NCBI GenBank assembly: GCA_024811115.1
Contig: JAKOGH010000580.1
Span: forward strand, 1-42,857
Direction of reading: 5' to 3'
DNA length: 42,857 nucleotides
Source: Terana coerulea
Lineage: Eukaryota > Basidiomycota > Agaricomycetes > Polyporales > Phanerochaetaceae
This document shows positions 31,200 to 42,040 of the stretch, in pieces. Made by a program: the position numbers and the translations under genes. How positions within the stretch are numbered: position 1 is the first letter of the stretch; each line of letters starts with the position of its first letter. The notes under the pieces are model-generated. The model saw only the letters and a program-made list of their open reading frames with translations, searched no databases and was not told where the DNA came from.

Positions 31200-33290
31200 G
31201 AAGATGCTAACTTTTACCTATTTCGTTATGTTTGTCTGAGCCGGCTCACATATCACACAGAACGCCGTTAGCAGACTGCGTACTGTAGCTGTAATATCTT
31301 AGGCCTTACATTGATAAACTGTGACAGAAACCGCACAACAAAATGTAAGTTAGCAAGCCATAGATTGTATAGCTGCGTAGTACCTTTAACCCTATCAGAG
31401 CGCCGAGTGCTTTTATATATGAAGCCACGGTGACAGTCTATATGACTATCCTGGTTTGGTTTGGTTATTAGTGGCAGGTTGTCCAAGTGCTCTATGTTGA
31501 CGCTAATGGACACCGCCACCCCATCATGCAAGTCTGCCCACACCGTGCCTCCAACTTGCCTTCATATCTTTCCATTACACGACTAGCTACAACACGAGCA
31601 ATGAGTAGGGGGGAAGCAAAATGGTGAGCAGGCAAGTAAGGGACAGAAATACATAATGACGCACATGCGCGCACGGTTAGTCACATAGGCAGTGTAGAAG
31701 GTGTGGAGGGGTGCAGGACAAGTCCGGATCCAAAGCACTGGAGGTTTGGAGAGATGTAGACTGCAGCCTCAGTCGATACAAAGCAAGCAGATGAGAACTA
31801 AGGAGCGTTGTTTGCAAGGAGAAGGAATCAGGCGCTTGCTGCACCAGCCGGGAGCTCGACTGAGGGAGCGGTGGACGCAGAAGATGCTCGCTGTAAAACT
31901 GGTAAAAGCCCGGGCAGTGCAGTGGCACCATCCCGGGTCGATTCCTCTGTTGCTGCCTTGATAGAATCGAGTGCTGGAGGGCAAGTAAGTAGGAGCTGCG
32001 CCCGATGTGGCGGCTGCCGTCAAGGAGCCGGAGACGAAGCGATTCAGGCGCCAACCGACATGTCAATCTCAGTGACAGCACCAGTCTCCAGGTTATCACC
32101 GGTCGTAGAACATCCACCTCTCCAATTTGCAAGGTCTTTCATTCCCTGCTTGCTGAGTTGTCTCGGCTGCAGTTGGGTACAACCATTGCTGTTGCGTCAG
32201 CATTTCCAGAGTCTACGTGGGTATTCTACCGCACAAGTTCTTTGCCGCCAGCAGAGTGCCGGTCCTCAATTCAATATCTTAATTCCGCATCTTCAAAGTC
32301 AGGGAATCATGCTTGTAAATCATGCGATGGCTGCGCATTTTTCACATTAGGTGTATCACGTTCCTCATCGCGACATTGCATAGCATTTGGATATGTATTG
32401 TCCAGTCCATGAGTAAACACTGTCAGCTTACGTATGTTTGACTGTCCTCTCTATGGTGTTCCAATGCCACGTTTACGCACTGTTCTTGCTAGTGCGCCTG
32501 TCATTGAGCTTCTTGATAGCCCAGTAGCACGCCTTGACTTGTACGCATAGCTTCTCAATCACAAACATTGAACTAATGAGCTTATATCATGTATGTATCT
32601 GAGGTCGAGGGCGCGGTTGAATCCGCAGACTGTTCTGGACACAGCGACAGCCCTGATCTCTTCACCAGAGCTTTTGCTACCACCATTCGCGCTCGTGTCT
32701 GCACTATTTACCGCTTAAACTTACGTATGTTCAACTGATTTAGTACACAGGGGATACTTAGCCAGCTCACGCTCTGGATCCATACGCACTCTTGCTGATT
32801 AGTTACTGTGGCTGGACTTCCAGCTCACTATTTCGTTGACGCCTAATCTTCAGGAGATTTATAAATGGTGCTTGAAACCAAATCATCTCCGTAGCCGTTT
32901 CACTCCGCAATCCGTCATTACGTATGATGAGGTAATAAAAACACTTGAGGAGTCTTTTCAGCAGTCGTGAGAAGATGGGTCGAAGAAGGTGCTTGCCGCC
33001 AGCAAGTATATGCTACACACCCGGTTACGAGATGCCTTGCGGTATGAACACAGTTTTGGAAAGGCGTTATGGTGAATGGTGGTGAATACTGCGGCTTTAT
33101 TTTCGGTGAAATTCTACTCCATGTGTCCTCATTCTTCATTAATACGTGTTTGACAGGACTAAATCTTTTTCAAGTACTAGTGGTAGAAATTATGACCTTT
33201 AAATGGGTAACTGATTGTGTTTGGGAAATTTGGATTGTGTTCTTGTGCACTTCACCAAAGTGTTAGATCTGTCTGCTGATAGCTCGCGGA
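31200..33290. other. CG-containing, less decayed region without an assignable gene
   Basis: Base composition changes sharply to near-balanced with frequent CG. Overlapping open stretches exist on both strands (31808-32350 plus, 32005-32412 plus, 32132-31677 minus), but their mutual overlap in GC-richer DNA makes each doubtful. Coding-like plus-strand pieces at 32840-33050 (LQEIYKWCLKPNHLRSRFTP, EVIKTLEESFQQS) could be the N-terminal part of the gag-like fragment that follows. TTACGTATG recurs at 32430, 32723 and 32918 (the last within CATTACGTATGATG). Confidence 0.35.
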
Positions 33291-33730
33291 ACTCCGTAGG
33301 TTCTGCTGCAATCCATATGGCAGCCTGGAAGAAATCGGATGTTTTTGATCATGTTTCCGCTTTCTTGACTTGATCCTTAAGCTCTCATCAGCAGGCATAA
33401 AAGCACCTTATCATTCAAGGCACCCCTTTATTCATTGGCATTATTACATCAACTCAGACGGCGCTGTCTCCTAAAAGCACTGGATCCCAGGACGTTGGAG
33501 ACTTTACTGAAGGCATCGAAGTTGTTGGCCTTGAACATGACTTCAAACCCCTCAACGAGCTCAATTTGCGAGATCAGCAAGCATAAAGAACCTGTCCATC
33601 AGTACAACGCCCAGTTTGACTGTTAGCCGTCGCAGAACCCTGCTTCCCATATCTGCTCTTAAGTTACCCACTGTACCTGAAGGCCATAAAGAAGAAGATC
33701 ATCTTGTTGGTTTTGCTTAGAAGACCACGG
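33291..33730 (+). pseudogene. Gypsy-type gag fragment, decayed
   Basis: Plus-strand frames contain GDFTEGIEVVGLEHDFKPLN, ELNLRDQQA and, after a shift, PVHQYNAQFD, then coding-like text ending KEEDHLVG. This follows the Gag pattern F.P.NE..LARD.L..L.Q.GSV..Y.AQF found in fungal Ty3/gypsy elements. The frame changes at least twice in 300 bp. It points opposite to the integrase fragment at 36050-37202, so the two are not one simple element. Confidence 0.45.
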
Positions 33731-35686
33731 TGAGTGACTCACCTATACTAAAATATTCAGCTCTCTTCCACATGTGCAGTGGTTATGTGGGAGGGTATTG
33801 CAGATGTCGTCGGTCATGGCTATCACGCGGTATTCACCGTGCTTCATAAATCAGTATCGAGCAAGGGAAAATCGCATTCGCATTCGCTAATGTAATACAC
33901 GTACTTGAAGCCAGTTCGACGCCGGCAGCTGATGCTGCCCAACGCTGTGCGGTAGGGCTCACAACGTGTGCGCTGTTCTCTGGCGGCGGTTTGCACCGCA
34001 TGGTTCAGTGTCGGTGCCGACAGTTTAGGCACCAGCCCCGCAAGCCACACTCCCGCCCCATCACAGACATTGCATGTATGTACCCTGCGAAACAGGGCAT
34101 AGACTTCAAATCCAATCTTTTTCCTGCCAGTGACGTGCGGTCGGTAACTGCGCATACAAAGCACTTCTGCTTGTGTTTATGTGCTATCCAAATACTATGA
34201 ATAACCTACAGAAAGGTGCATACAGTGCGCTGCCTTCGTGAGGAGAGTGACACGGCTAACTGACTATAACTGACGTAAGATGCAGAGTTAGAAATCAGAC
34301 GCGCTGAAGCGAAATACGCTGACGACACGATAGGCAGCGCAGCGGCGTGCCAAGGCTTGCTGCAGAGGCCAGCGCCTCCCATTCACTGCATAAGGACGGC
34401 AAGATGTACAACAGGGTGAGCCGAAGGTGCCTGCGCTTCTTCTCTCTCTCGCCCACCACCGCCGCCGGTTTGTCAGCGTGAGTATCTGGCTGTGGCATGT
34501 AATGCAGAATGTGCTCACCGAAGTGGCTATAGCCACCCGACACTCATTATCGTTAGGGTGGGCAATGTCATCGAGTACAGGTCGCAGCTGAGTTCGAGTA
34601 GGTGCAACATGGTCTGCGTTACCTACGTGTGCTGCAAAGGAGTCACATTTCAATCATGCCACCAGCTCTTGACGGATTGACGCAATGCTGCTGAAGGCAT
34701 AACGACGATGCAAATCTAGCCCTCGCGTAGACATTCATGATGTAGAAGAAAACACAGAACTATCAGTAAACTCCAACAGGAGTTGCGTGGTAATCACTGG
34801 TTCAAATGGATATCATGCAGGACCACTTTGTCAACCGCCTCGCAGACAGTGAGTCTATTCGAGGGCTGGTATATACACCATGACAAGTACTAGGCAAAGC
34901 CAAACATTCACAACTTAATTGCTAGAGTGGATCCCACTTATGCACACTTTAACCTCCCCGCACTGGCGTCAGCTACTTAGCTTGCCGTCGAGTTCGCTTT
35001 TCCTGCCTTACTCTCTGCTGCCTACCATCAATTTGCCATAATAAGCGTCAATAATGATGACTTGAGGAATGAACAACTTCTCGCTAGTGGCGCATTGGGA
35101 GGAAGGAGCTTGGGGGTGCTTCTACCCAAGAAAACATGCACTTCTGGTCTGCAACTTCTACATCGGCAATATGTTTGCGTTGAGTCAAGCGTGCTCTGTA
35201 CCAGGATGTGCAGAGTATGGATGCAAGCGCAAGGCATTTCATAATAACGAGCGTAGCAGGGAGTTTCGTGAACAGTCTGATATTTCTAGGCACCCTCGCC
35301 GACATCCGCAGCCAGTGGTTCTCAAGGAGCACAAGTCATTGCATGACGTGTGAGCAGTGCTGTGCTTGCGTAATTCAGATGGCAGGAGATACATGGGATC
35401 AGCTTCTGTATTTATTTGAAGTACTGGACCAATGGTAATAAGTGTAATGCTAAATTATCCGCTTTGCTGACTCAGTTGAGACAAAAATATATATTATTAT
35501 GACATTTAACAAACTAGATTAACTCAAACCAGTGATGATTGAACTTCTCACGATCAAGCCTGACGAAATTAAGCAAAGTTGTGCATTAATACGATTAATA
35601 GTGTTACAGCGGTATATACACAGCATGCAGACTAGCAGAATGATCTAGCACTCCACAAAACAATCTGGTATGCTAGAACCTATAGC
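33731..35686. other. CG-containing region, no assignable gene
   Basis: Several 60-120 codon open stretches overlap on both strands (34164-33844 minus, 34653-34288 minus, 35069-35353 plus, 35332-35084 minus). None shows a family motif and none stands out. A short poly-pyrimidine run (TTCTTCTCTCTCTCGCCCAC) lies at 34436-34455. I read it as further decayed element sequence. Confidence 0.35.
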
Positions 35687-35989
35687 ATGTCACGGCGTGC
35701 TTTACGGGCTGCGCTTGTTACCGATGCACAGGCACACCGCGCCTTAGCCCCACGTGCTAAAGCACACGCACCAGATCGAGAGCGAGGGGGCCCCCTGAGC
35801 GGCGTAGAATTGAGCTGCTGGATTGCTGCTAAACTGCAGCTGCCCGACGAGTCTGTTTCTGTGCGCTATCCACAGTCAGTTCTCTACGGGCGCTCGCAAT
35901 CTTGGCGATCCGGAATTTTGTTGAATTTGATATGGACCACTATTTTGTCAATAGCCCATTTGTCATCCTCGTCTAAGTCGGTAACCTGA
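35687..35989 (+). pseudogene. Open stretch, possible HTH fragment
   Basis: 100 codons without a stop, Ala/Arg-rich at the start (MSRRALRAALVTDAQAHRAL) then RGGPLSGVELSCWIAAKLQL and SVLYGRSQSW. The second part vaguely follows the spacing of transposase helix-turn-helix domains (G-x-P-L...E...I..L......GRS), but no catalytic domain follows. This is weak; it could be chance in GC-rich DNA. Confidence 0.2.
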
Positions 35990-36049
35990 CTAACGAGTGT
36001 ATTAAAGAGTCAACGAGTATCGTTGGGCCAGTGAATACACAAAAGTGAC

Positions 36050-37202
36050 AACTGAAAGTTTGAATAGATGCTACATTGGAGGAGCTTACTTAGGAATGTC
36101 AAGTTTATATGTCAAGTTATTGTAGTCTTTGAGGACCTTAAAGGGCCATACGTACTTCGAGATCAGCTTGAAAGCACAGCTCTTTTGCAAGCTTCAAATT
36201 CTTAGTCGGGAGGTACCTGACATTACCTTCGATAAAAAGCACTGGTCGATGTTGCTTATTGACTTGAACGGTCTGTTTCACGCGAGCACAAATTACGCTA
36301 TTGTGAGCAGTGAGAATAGTGCATTTCATTTGTTGAGGGAAAACGCAAACCAATACCTGGGTATTTTGACTTAGAGTCCGAGACCATAGAACAAGGTGTT
36401 CAATCAGAATTCAAGAAAACGGGCTAAACCCAGTTGTTTCAGAGCATGCAGAGTGCATTGCAAACTGAATAGCAGGGAAGCCTTGTCGCCTAATCTTTTA
36501 ATTCAGGGCTATGAATTGCCACAGCATCTGCTCCGTTGTATGATTTGCATGTTCAGTCATGTCCATCTAATTGGAGGTGGAAAGATGATGATATTCAGAG
36601 CTAAATACCAATGAGCTTATGCAGTCTGTCCCAAACTATGCTAGGAAAAAGTGAATCCTGGTCACTGACAATAGCTCGTGGAAGGCCATGAAGTTTGTAA
36701 ATATGCTCAAATACCAATTCTCCAACATCCTTTATACCGTAATTTATAGAGAAAGAACCAGGTGGACCATTGTAGAGAAGTAATCTATGATAACTGTAAT
36801 CATGCTGAGCGCGCCATATTGGGTTTGAGATTCTCGCAGAGGTCCAATGAAGTCGATACCAATAGTTTCCCAAAGACCTAAGAGGACAGGCAGGGGATGA
36901 AGCAAACTGTACGGCTGCTGGTTGGCAAGTTTCAATGTTGCATATAGTAAACATGCACCACAATACGCATGGACGTCAATAACGATGTTGTTCCACTGCA
37001 CACTGTCTTTGACGTAGGGAAGCATCTCGGACGCGCCGACGTGGGCTAGAATGGAATGTAAGTGGAAGATGATAATCTCGCAAGCCTTGCAGGATCCAAC
37101 ATAGACGTCCGGAATGCAGAGAAAGGCGTAGTTAGAGTCCTTTAGAAGTACGATGCTATCTGTGACCTCACAGTTAGCACAATAAAAGAACTTGGCTATC
37201 AC
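36050..37202 (-). pseudogene. Second Ty3/gypsy integrase, different lineage, decayed
   Basis: Minus-strand text follows integrase order. 37202-36900: ACEIIIFHLHSILAHVGASE (HxxxH), YCGACLLYATLKLANQQ (CxxC), PYSLLHPLPV, WETIGIDFIGPLRESQ (first catalytic Asp). 36760-36601: LVFEHIYKLHGLPRAIVSDQ (second Asp) and WDRLHKLIG. 36600-36440: NHTTEQMLWQF, FPAIQFAMHSA, ETTGFSPF. 36353-36138: ICARVKQTVQVNKQHRPVLF, VRYLPTKNLKL, then FKVLKDYNNLTYKLDIPK. Stops and frameshifts separate the parts. The segments resemble integrases of mushroom-type gypsy elements and differ from the chromovirus at 5-12 kb. No chromodomain is visible at the end. Confidence 0.85.
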
Positions 37203-38140
37203 CAGCTTGAAGAATGTTCAGCGTACTTATTGCACAAGCTGTCTGGTAAGTTGAAGCTAGGGTTTTCAAAAGCAATGTGGATGTCAACGCTCTATCTGCC
37301 ATCAAGCAGCTATTTTCTATCCGGGCGCTCAATGGGGCTATACCGTCGCAAAGCTGTAGTTTGATTTCAACCTCGTCCTCGATGTCCATGAAACCTTGAC
37401 AAGCAAGTTTACCAAGCCTACCAGGCTAGTTCTGAGGTTTTTGGTTGTATTCTCTGTGTTTTGTGCGTCGCAGACTGCAGTATTGACCGGGGTAAGGCCG
37501 AAGACGTGCACAGGTAGCGAGGAGAACAGCAAAGACAGTAAACCATCACCAGCAACAGCAGACGCCTCTAGGGCCTCTATGAGGGCCTGAGATTGTCTTC
37601 TGAACACCACTGTGCATCTACTGTGCGACTGAGTCAAATCCCTGCTGGAGGGTCTGCAGCCGGCACAGTACGGGGGGTTCTCCAAACCAGAGTGAACCGC
37701 AGTCCCACCAAGGTCCTTCAAAGAAGATCGGCCATGAGCATGTGTGCTCGCGGGCTTTTCAAGCACTATAAGAGGCCGACACATGGCTGACGACAAAAGC
37801 GGTAGCATTAGAAGCATGAGCCTCATCCTTGCCATCGAGAAAGTCAGTGCGCACACCACTAAAAACCGTGCTGTTTGCAAAATCACTGGACAGCGAGCAG
37901 GCGAAGACTGGGGCATGGCAGGCGTGCTAGCTCTGTATTCAAAGTGTGTGAATTGAGAGTGAGCAAGAATAGCCTCCAGCGTATCTGCTGTATATATACG
38001 TGTGAAAGTGCATCAGCTAGGATGTTTCTCTCACTAAGTATGTATTGTATTGTGAGTTCGAAGATGCCTAATATTTCTAATCAGCGCGTTTGTCTAAGTG
38101 ATAAGTTCTTCTGCAACTGGACGAATTTAGGGCTGCAATA
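37203..38140. other. Region upstream of the integrase fragment, unassigned
   Basis: The pol gene should continue here on the minus strand with RNase H and RT, but no such motif can be read. A 192-codon open stretch on the minus strand (37916-37338) overlaps plus-strand stretches (37396-37590, 37593-37790, 37744-37956). None has a recognisable domain. The element may be truncated near 37300. Confidence 0.35.
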
Positions 38141-39078
38141 ATCTGTCAGCACCTCAAGATGTGTCATGCGTGCCACTGCTCTGCAAGAACGCATTCTAAT
38201 CACCCCAAAATTGTATCAGTACCTTCGCAGCTAATTATCACACATTTAGCTACCTATATATTACAAATAAATGCCAGTGAGGAATGGCCACAAATATCGT
38301 CGTGAGCAGAGCGCATAGGCGCCCATTCACTAAAATCTCGGTGAAGGAAGTAACACGCAACAGGGCCACACAATAAATTCCGTATAAATACATACCTGCT
38401 ATCAGAAATGTCTTTAGTGTATATATTGCGCTAAAGTGTTTTTGAAGCTTTGTACGGCATGCGGGCATTGTCAAGGCGCTGACTTTTCACCTCTCTTAGC
38501 ATGCCCCTTCCCGGCGCCTGCGCCTTTGTACACTGTATTGTAGGATTTTAGCATACTGGCTCACGTTATATTGCTCATTGGGAATGAGCCCACGTAATAA
38601 AAAAGCGTTACAAAGTATATTACAATGCAGTTAAGCACACCAAAAGTGAGCAGTGAGAGTCTGATGTGCGTTTGTTAGTGGCAGTGATTACTAAATTTGG
38701 CAATCTTAATACAAGCACACTTTGAAATGCTTCGATCTTCATCTGGGCTTAGCGTATGTGCACAAGAAATGTACAACGTAAGGTTATAGCACTTGATACT
38801 TGAACCACGAGCGTAGTAAGGCATAACCCAGTGTTCACCAAGATCGCGGTGCCACTGACAAGGTGATAAGATCTAATAGTTACAATTTCTGAGTTTACAG
38901 GAAACATTTTGTATGGTTAGAATATTAGGGCAGCTTTTGACTTTGTAATGTTTTAAGCGCCCGTCCCAATACATGTCCACAAATTCTGAAAATAGTTGAG
39001 TAAGCGAGAATATATCAAAACCCCTTATGTGATTATATGTGGCATTTTTTGGTAATGTCTTGCATCTAACACTGGTTA
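38141..39078. other. Intergenic stretch, nothing recognised
   Basis: Composition drifts from CG-containing back to AT-rich. Short open stretches on the minus strand (38474-38250, 39121-38873) show no motif. Confidence 0.5.
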
Positions 39079-39942
39079 CAGCAGCAGTCAAAAGTAATGC
39101 GCAAGAGTGATTTGGCCTCAACTTTGTGTAGCTATATCTTTCTACTCAGAAGGCTTTAGTACAAAGCAAACATTTTTGTGGAGCTATAATTGCTGCTTAA
39201 TTTTGGAAATGTACACATTACCAAATATAGTAATGGTGCTAGCTATAAAGTGCAAATAGTCGGAAATTGCCACAATGCTTGTTTCAATCATAACTTCATC
39301 AGTAAAATTTATATTGCTTTAGTAAGAACATGATATTACTGCTAAGAAGATATAGTTTTAATATCATATCATCCAAAGTTGATTATAGCTTCTGCTACAT
39401 AAGCAATAATAGAAAATAGTTTCTTGCCTCAATACCTATTATATATTCTTTTGTTCAGCAGCTTTATATGTAGTATATCACTAGTACTGCTTCGTGCTTC
39501 ACTCTTTATGATCTAATTGACTTGTATGAAAAATATTACACATATGTGACTGCTCTATATAGAGCTTTATAAATGTTAATAAATATGAGTGCTGCAGCAA
39601 TATGATGTTTTCCATTATTGCTTGTGTATCAGAAGCTATAATGAAACATACATAGTATAGTTCCAAAACAACATTATCTCAGCAGTGATATTTTGTTTTT
39701 ACTAAAGCAATGTGTATTTTACTAATGAAGTTACAATTAAAAAAGTATTGTGGCAATTTCCGACTAATTGCACTTTATAGCTAGCACTGTTACTATATTT
39801 GGTAATGTGTATATTCTCAAGATTAGGCATCAGTTGTAGCTGCACACAGATGTTTTTACCATCTACTAAAGCTTTCTGAATAGAAAAACGTAAGCAAATG
39901 AAGCTGAGGCCAAATGACTTCTGCATTACTTTTGGCCATAAT
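39079..39942 (-). mobile_element. Palindromic long-TIR element, copy C, uninterrupted
   Basis: 864 bp. The left end CAGCAGCAGTCAAAAGTAAT is preceded by TA (39077-39078) and the right end is followed by TA (39943-39944), the cleanest target duplication of the four. Arms pair as in the other copies; the asymmetric centre is inverted relative to copies A and B. The left arm is almost identical to the left arm of copy B. Confidence 0.88.
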
Positions 39943-41280
39943 TATATGCTTTTAGCTACATCTTCCACTGTGTTCTTATGTGCCTTTTATATAATATATT
40001 AATTGGAGTTAGTAAAGCAATTACAGTTTGAAAAGGATATTGGGCACTACTATATATATATATTTATGTGTTATCATTAGTTATTAAATTTACGCTACTA
40101 TATGGCTAAAGTACTAAGGCAGTTCATTTATTAACTTTTCTCATTTTAAACCTCTTTCAATGCCACCACTCAGTCCTTTCTCTTTTGCATCAAAGCATAC
40201 CCATACTATTAGAACTGATTTATGGAACAAGTTGCTTTGAGGTTTAATGAGAAGAACACCATTCCATTGGAATTTGTAGGTGTTGCTTATATTTGCTGCT
40301 TGAAGTTATATTTATATATAAATTATTCTTAAGAAAACAGCTTATAATAGTAAGCTAAAACTTGCACAAATTGCCTAGAGTAGTATAAAGCATACATTGC
40401 TGCCTACAAACAGCTGCAACCTAACTATACATATTATTATAGCGTAGTTTATTGCAGGTTTCATAGTTTTTTATAGTAGGTTTTAATGCCGCTTTATTTA
40501 AATTCTAGGGACTTGCTATTTTAATGCCAAAAACTATAGGCTCTAATAATAAGTGCCTTTTCATAATAGTGCTCAAAACCACATTATAAAAATAGTTGAA
40601 AACTTTCTATGATACTTGTTTGCAAGATGCTACAAAGTTAAAGAAGTTGGAAAAGTTGTCAGTAAAGCTCACTAATAGATTGCACTGACAAGAATAAATG
40701 TTAGTTATTTGTTAAAATGTGCAACACTTGAGGTTACATAGTTTGGCAGTGCTTCAGACTGCTTTGAGCAATTAGAAGCTTCACATAACATTGCTGGCAG
40801 CTAGCAGCTAGTTGTTGTAAGATTGTTAATGTTGCTTCATTTACTACATCAATTGTCTTAGGTATAAATAGTGAAATATGTTAATAAAGCAATATTGATT
40901 TTAAGAGCTCAGTCTATATTTACTAGCCAGATGCTGCATAAACAAAGCATATAGTTACAACTCCAAAATAATCTAAGAATAATACTCTATCAATATTAAA
41001 TCTTGTACGTATCTACAACATTAGTATATCAATCTTTCTGGAGTGGTGCTTTATAAATTATAACACCACATTGCTAAGCAATATAGAACTTTTATATGTG
41101 GTGTTTGTTATATTAGTTGTAATGTTATATGCATTTATGCATTCAATAAGCTGCACAAAGCCAAGTGCTAGCAACACAATTCAGAAGGTTACACCTTTGT
41201 TAATATTTATAACACTTGAGTTTGTGTCAGAAATAGTAGTAGTAAGAAAAGAGTTATAAAACACCTAATTTAAAATAATG

Positions 41281-41380
41281 CTTGCAAAGCATGTGAGTTG
41301 CTTAGAGTAAAATATAAGTGCATAATTTGAAACTCAAATTGCTTGGTTAGTTTGAAGTGCTGCAGCTTTGGCAAGTTTTT
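41281..41380 (+). repeat. Dispersed AT-rich repeat, copy 2 left block
   Basis: Matches 26651-26752 (GCATGTGAGTTG, GTTTGAAGTGCTGCAGCTTT, GGCAAGTTT). Similarity stops near 41380 and resumes at 41889, so about 500 bp may have been inserted between. Confidence 0.5.
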
Positions 41381-41820
41381 TTGACGTCTTATATATACAC
41401 ATTCAGACTGAGCTTATGCAGTGTTATACGTATTATTGTCTAATTTTAAGGACTAAGCGCATATAAAATCAGTAGCCCCATTCCTTTTATAATTATCTTG
41501 ACCCAGATTATTTATCTAGACCTTCTTTATTTAACTTCCACATCAGTCCATTGAAAATAGTCCTTTCTTACTAATTGAACTATATGAGAGCACCTGCCAA
41601 CTGGCCAGAACTTAACGTTGATTCAGTCGATAATGCTCAAACGTATGGTGCTTTATGCTGTAATAATAACAAAACAAAAGGAACTGGGCAGCAGAAGGAC
41701 AGCTTGCTAAGTTGTTTGAGTTAGATAGACCAGTGTTAGAAGATTGGGTTGCTATATCAGCTGCATTGAAAATTAAAGAGTGGAATGGATAAAAAATAGA
41801 GTAAAAAGATAATGAGAAGC

Positions 41821-41899
41821 CTTTATAAAATTTGAACCTATAGCTGTATGAAAGAATGCCTGAGCTATCTATACGCTCTGCTTACTGAGCTAGTGTAGC
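41821..41899 (-). pseudogene. tRNA-like relic
   Basis: On the minus strand TAGCTCAGTAAGCAGAGC forms a proper D-arm (GCTC...GAGC) and matches the internal A-box. ATAGGTTCAAATTTTAT forms a T-arm with G-T wobble pairs and matches a B-box in which C has become T. Spacing between the boxes is about 9 nt longer than in a standard tRNA. Acceptor pairing is incomplete and no clear anticodon arm closes. It could be a dead tRNA gene or the head of a tRNA-derived SINE. Confidence 0.35.
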
Positions 41900-42040
41900 T
41901 TCATTGGCAAATTTGCTCACTATCTTGAATAGTGAGCTTATAATTTAATATGCTGATATAAGTTGATAGTAGTATTAATGACATATGCATATCTTTAAGT
42001 GCTGCTATAAAAACTCCAGCTGTAGCATATGTGCTAAAGG
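41889..42040 (+). repeat. Dispersed AT-rich repeat, copy 2 right block
   Basis: Matches 26740-26870 (TGGCAAATTTGCT, AGTGAGCTTATAATTT, TAATGACATATGCATAT, TTTAAGTGCTGCTATA). It continues the order of the left block at 41281-41380. Confidence 0.5.

Noticed and set aside
31177..31225. Possible tRNA 5' half (GCTTAGTGGTAGAATG)
   Set aside because: No T-arm or B-box follows at the right distance and no cloverleaf can be closed.
31677..32350. Overlapping 151- and 180-codon open stretches on opposite strands
   Set aside because: Both occur in GC-richer DNA where stops are rarer. They overlap each other, have Ser/Arg/Leu-rich text and no family motif.
37338..37916. 192-codon minus-strand open stretch with a hydrophobic start resembling a signal peptide
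   Set aside because: It overlaps three plus-strand open stretches, shows no domain and lies where a decayed pol gene would be expected. Not enough to call a gene.
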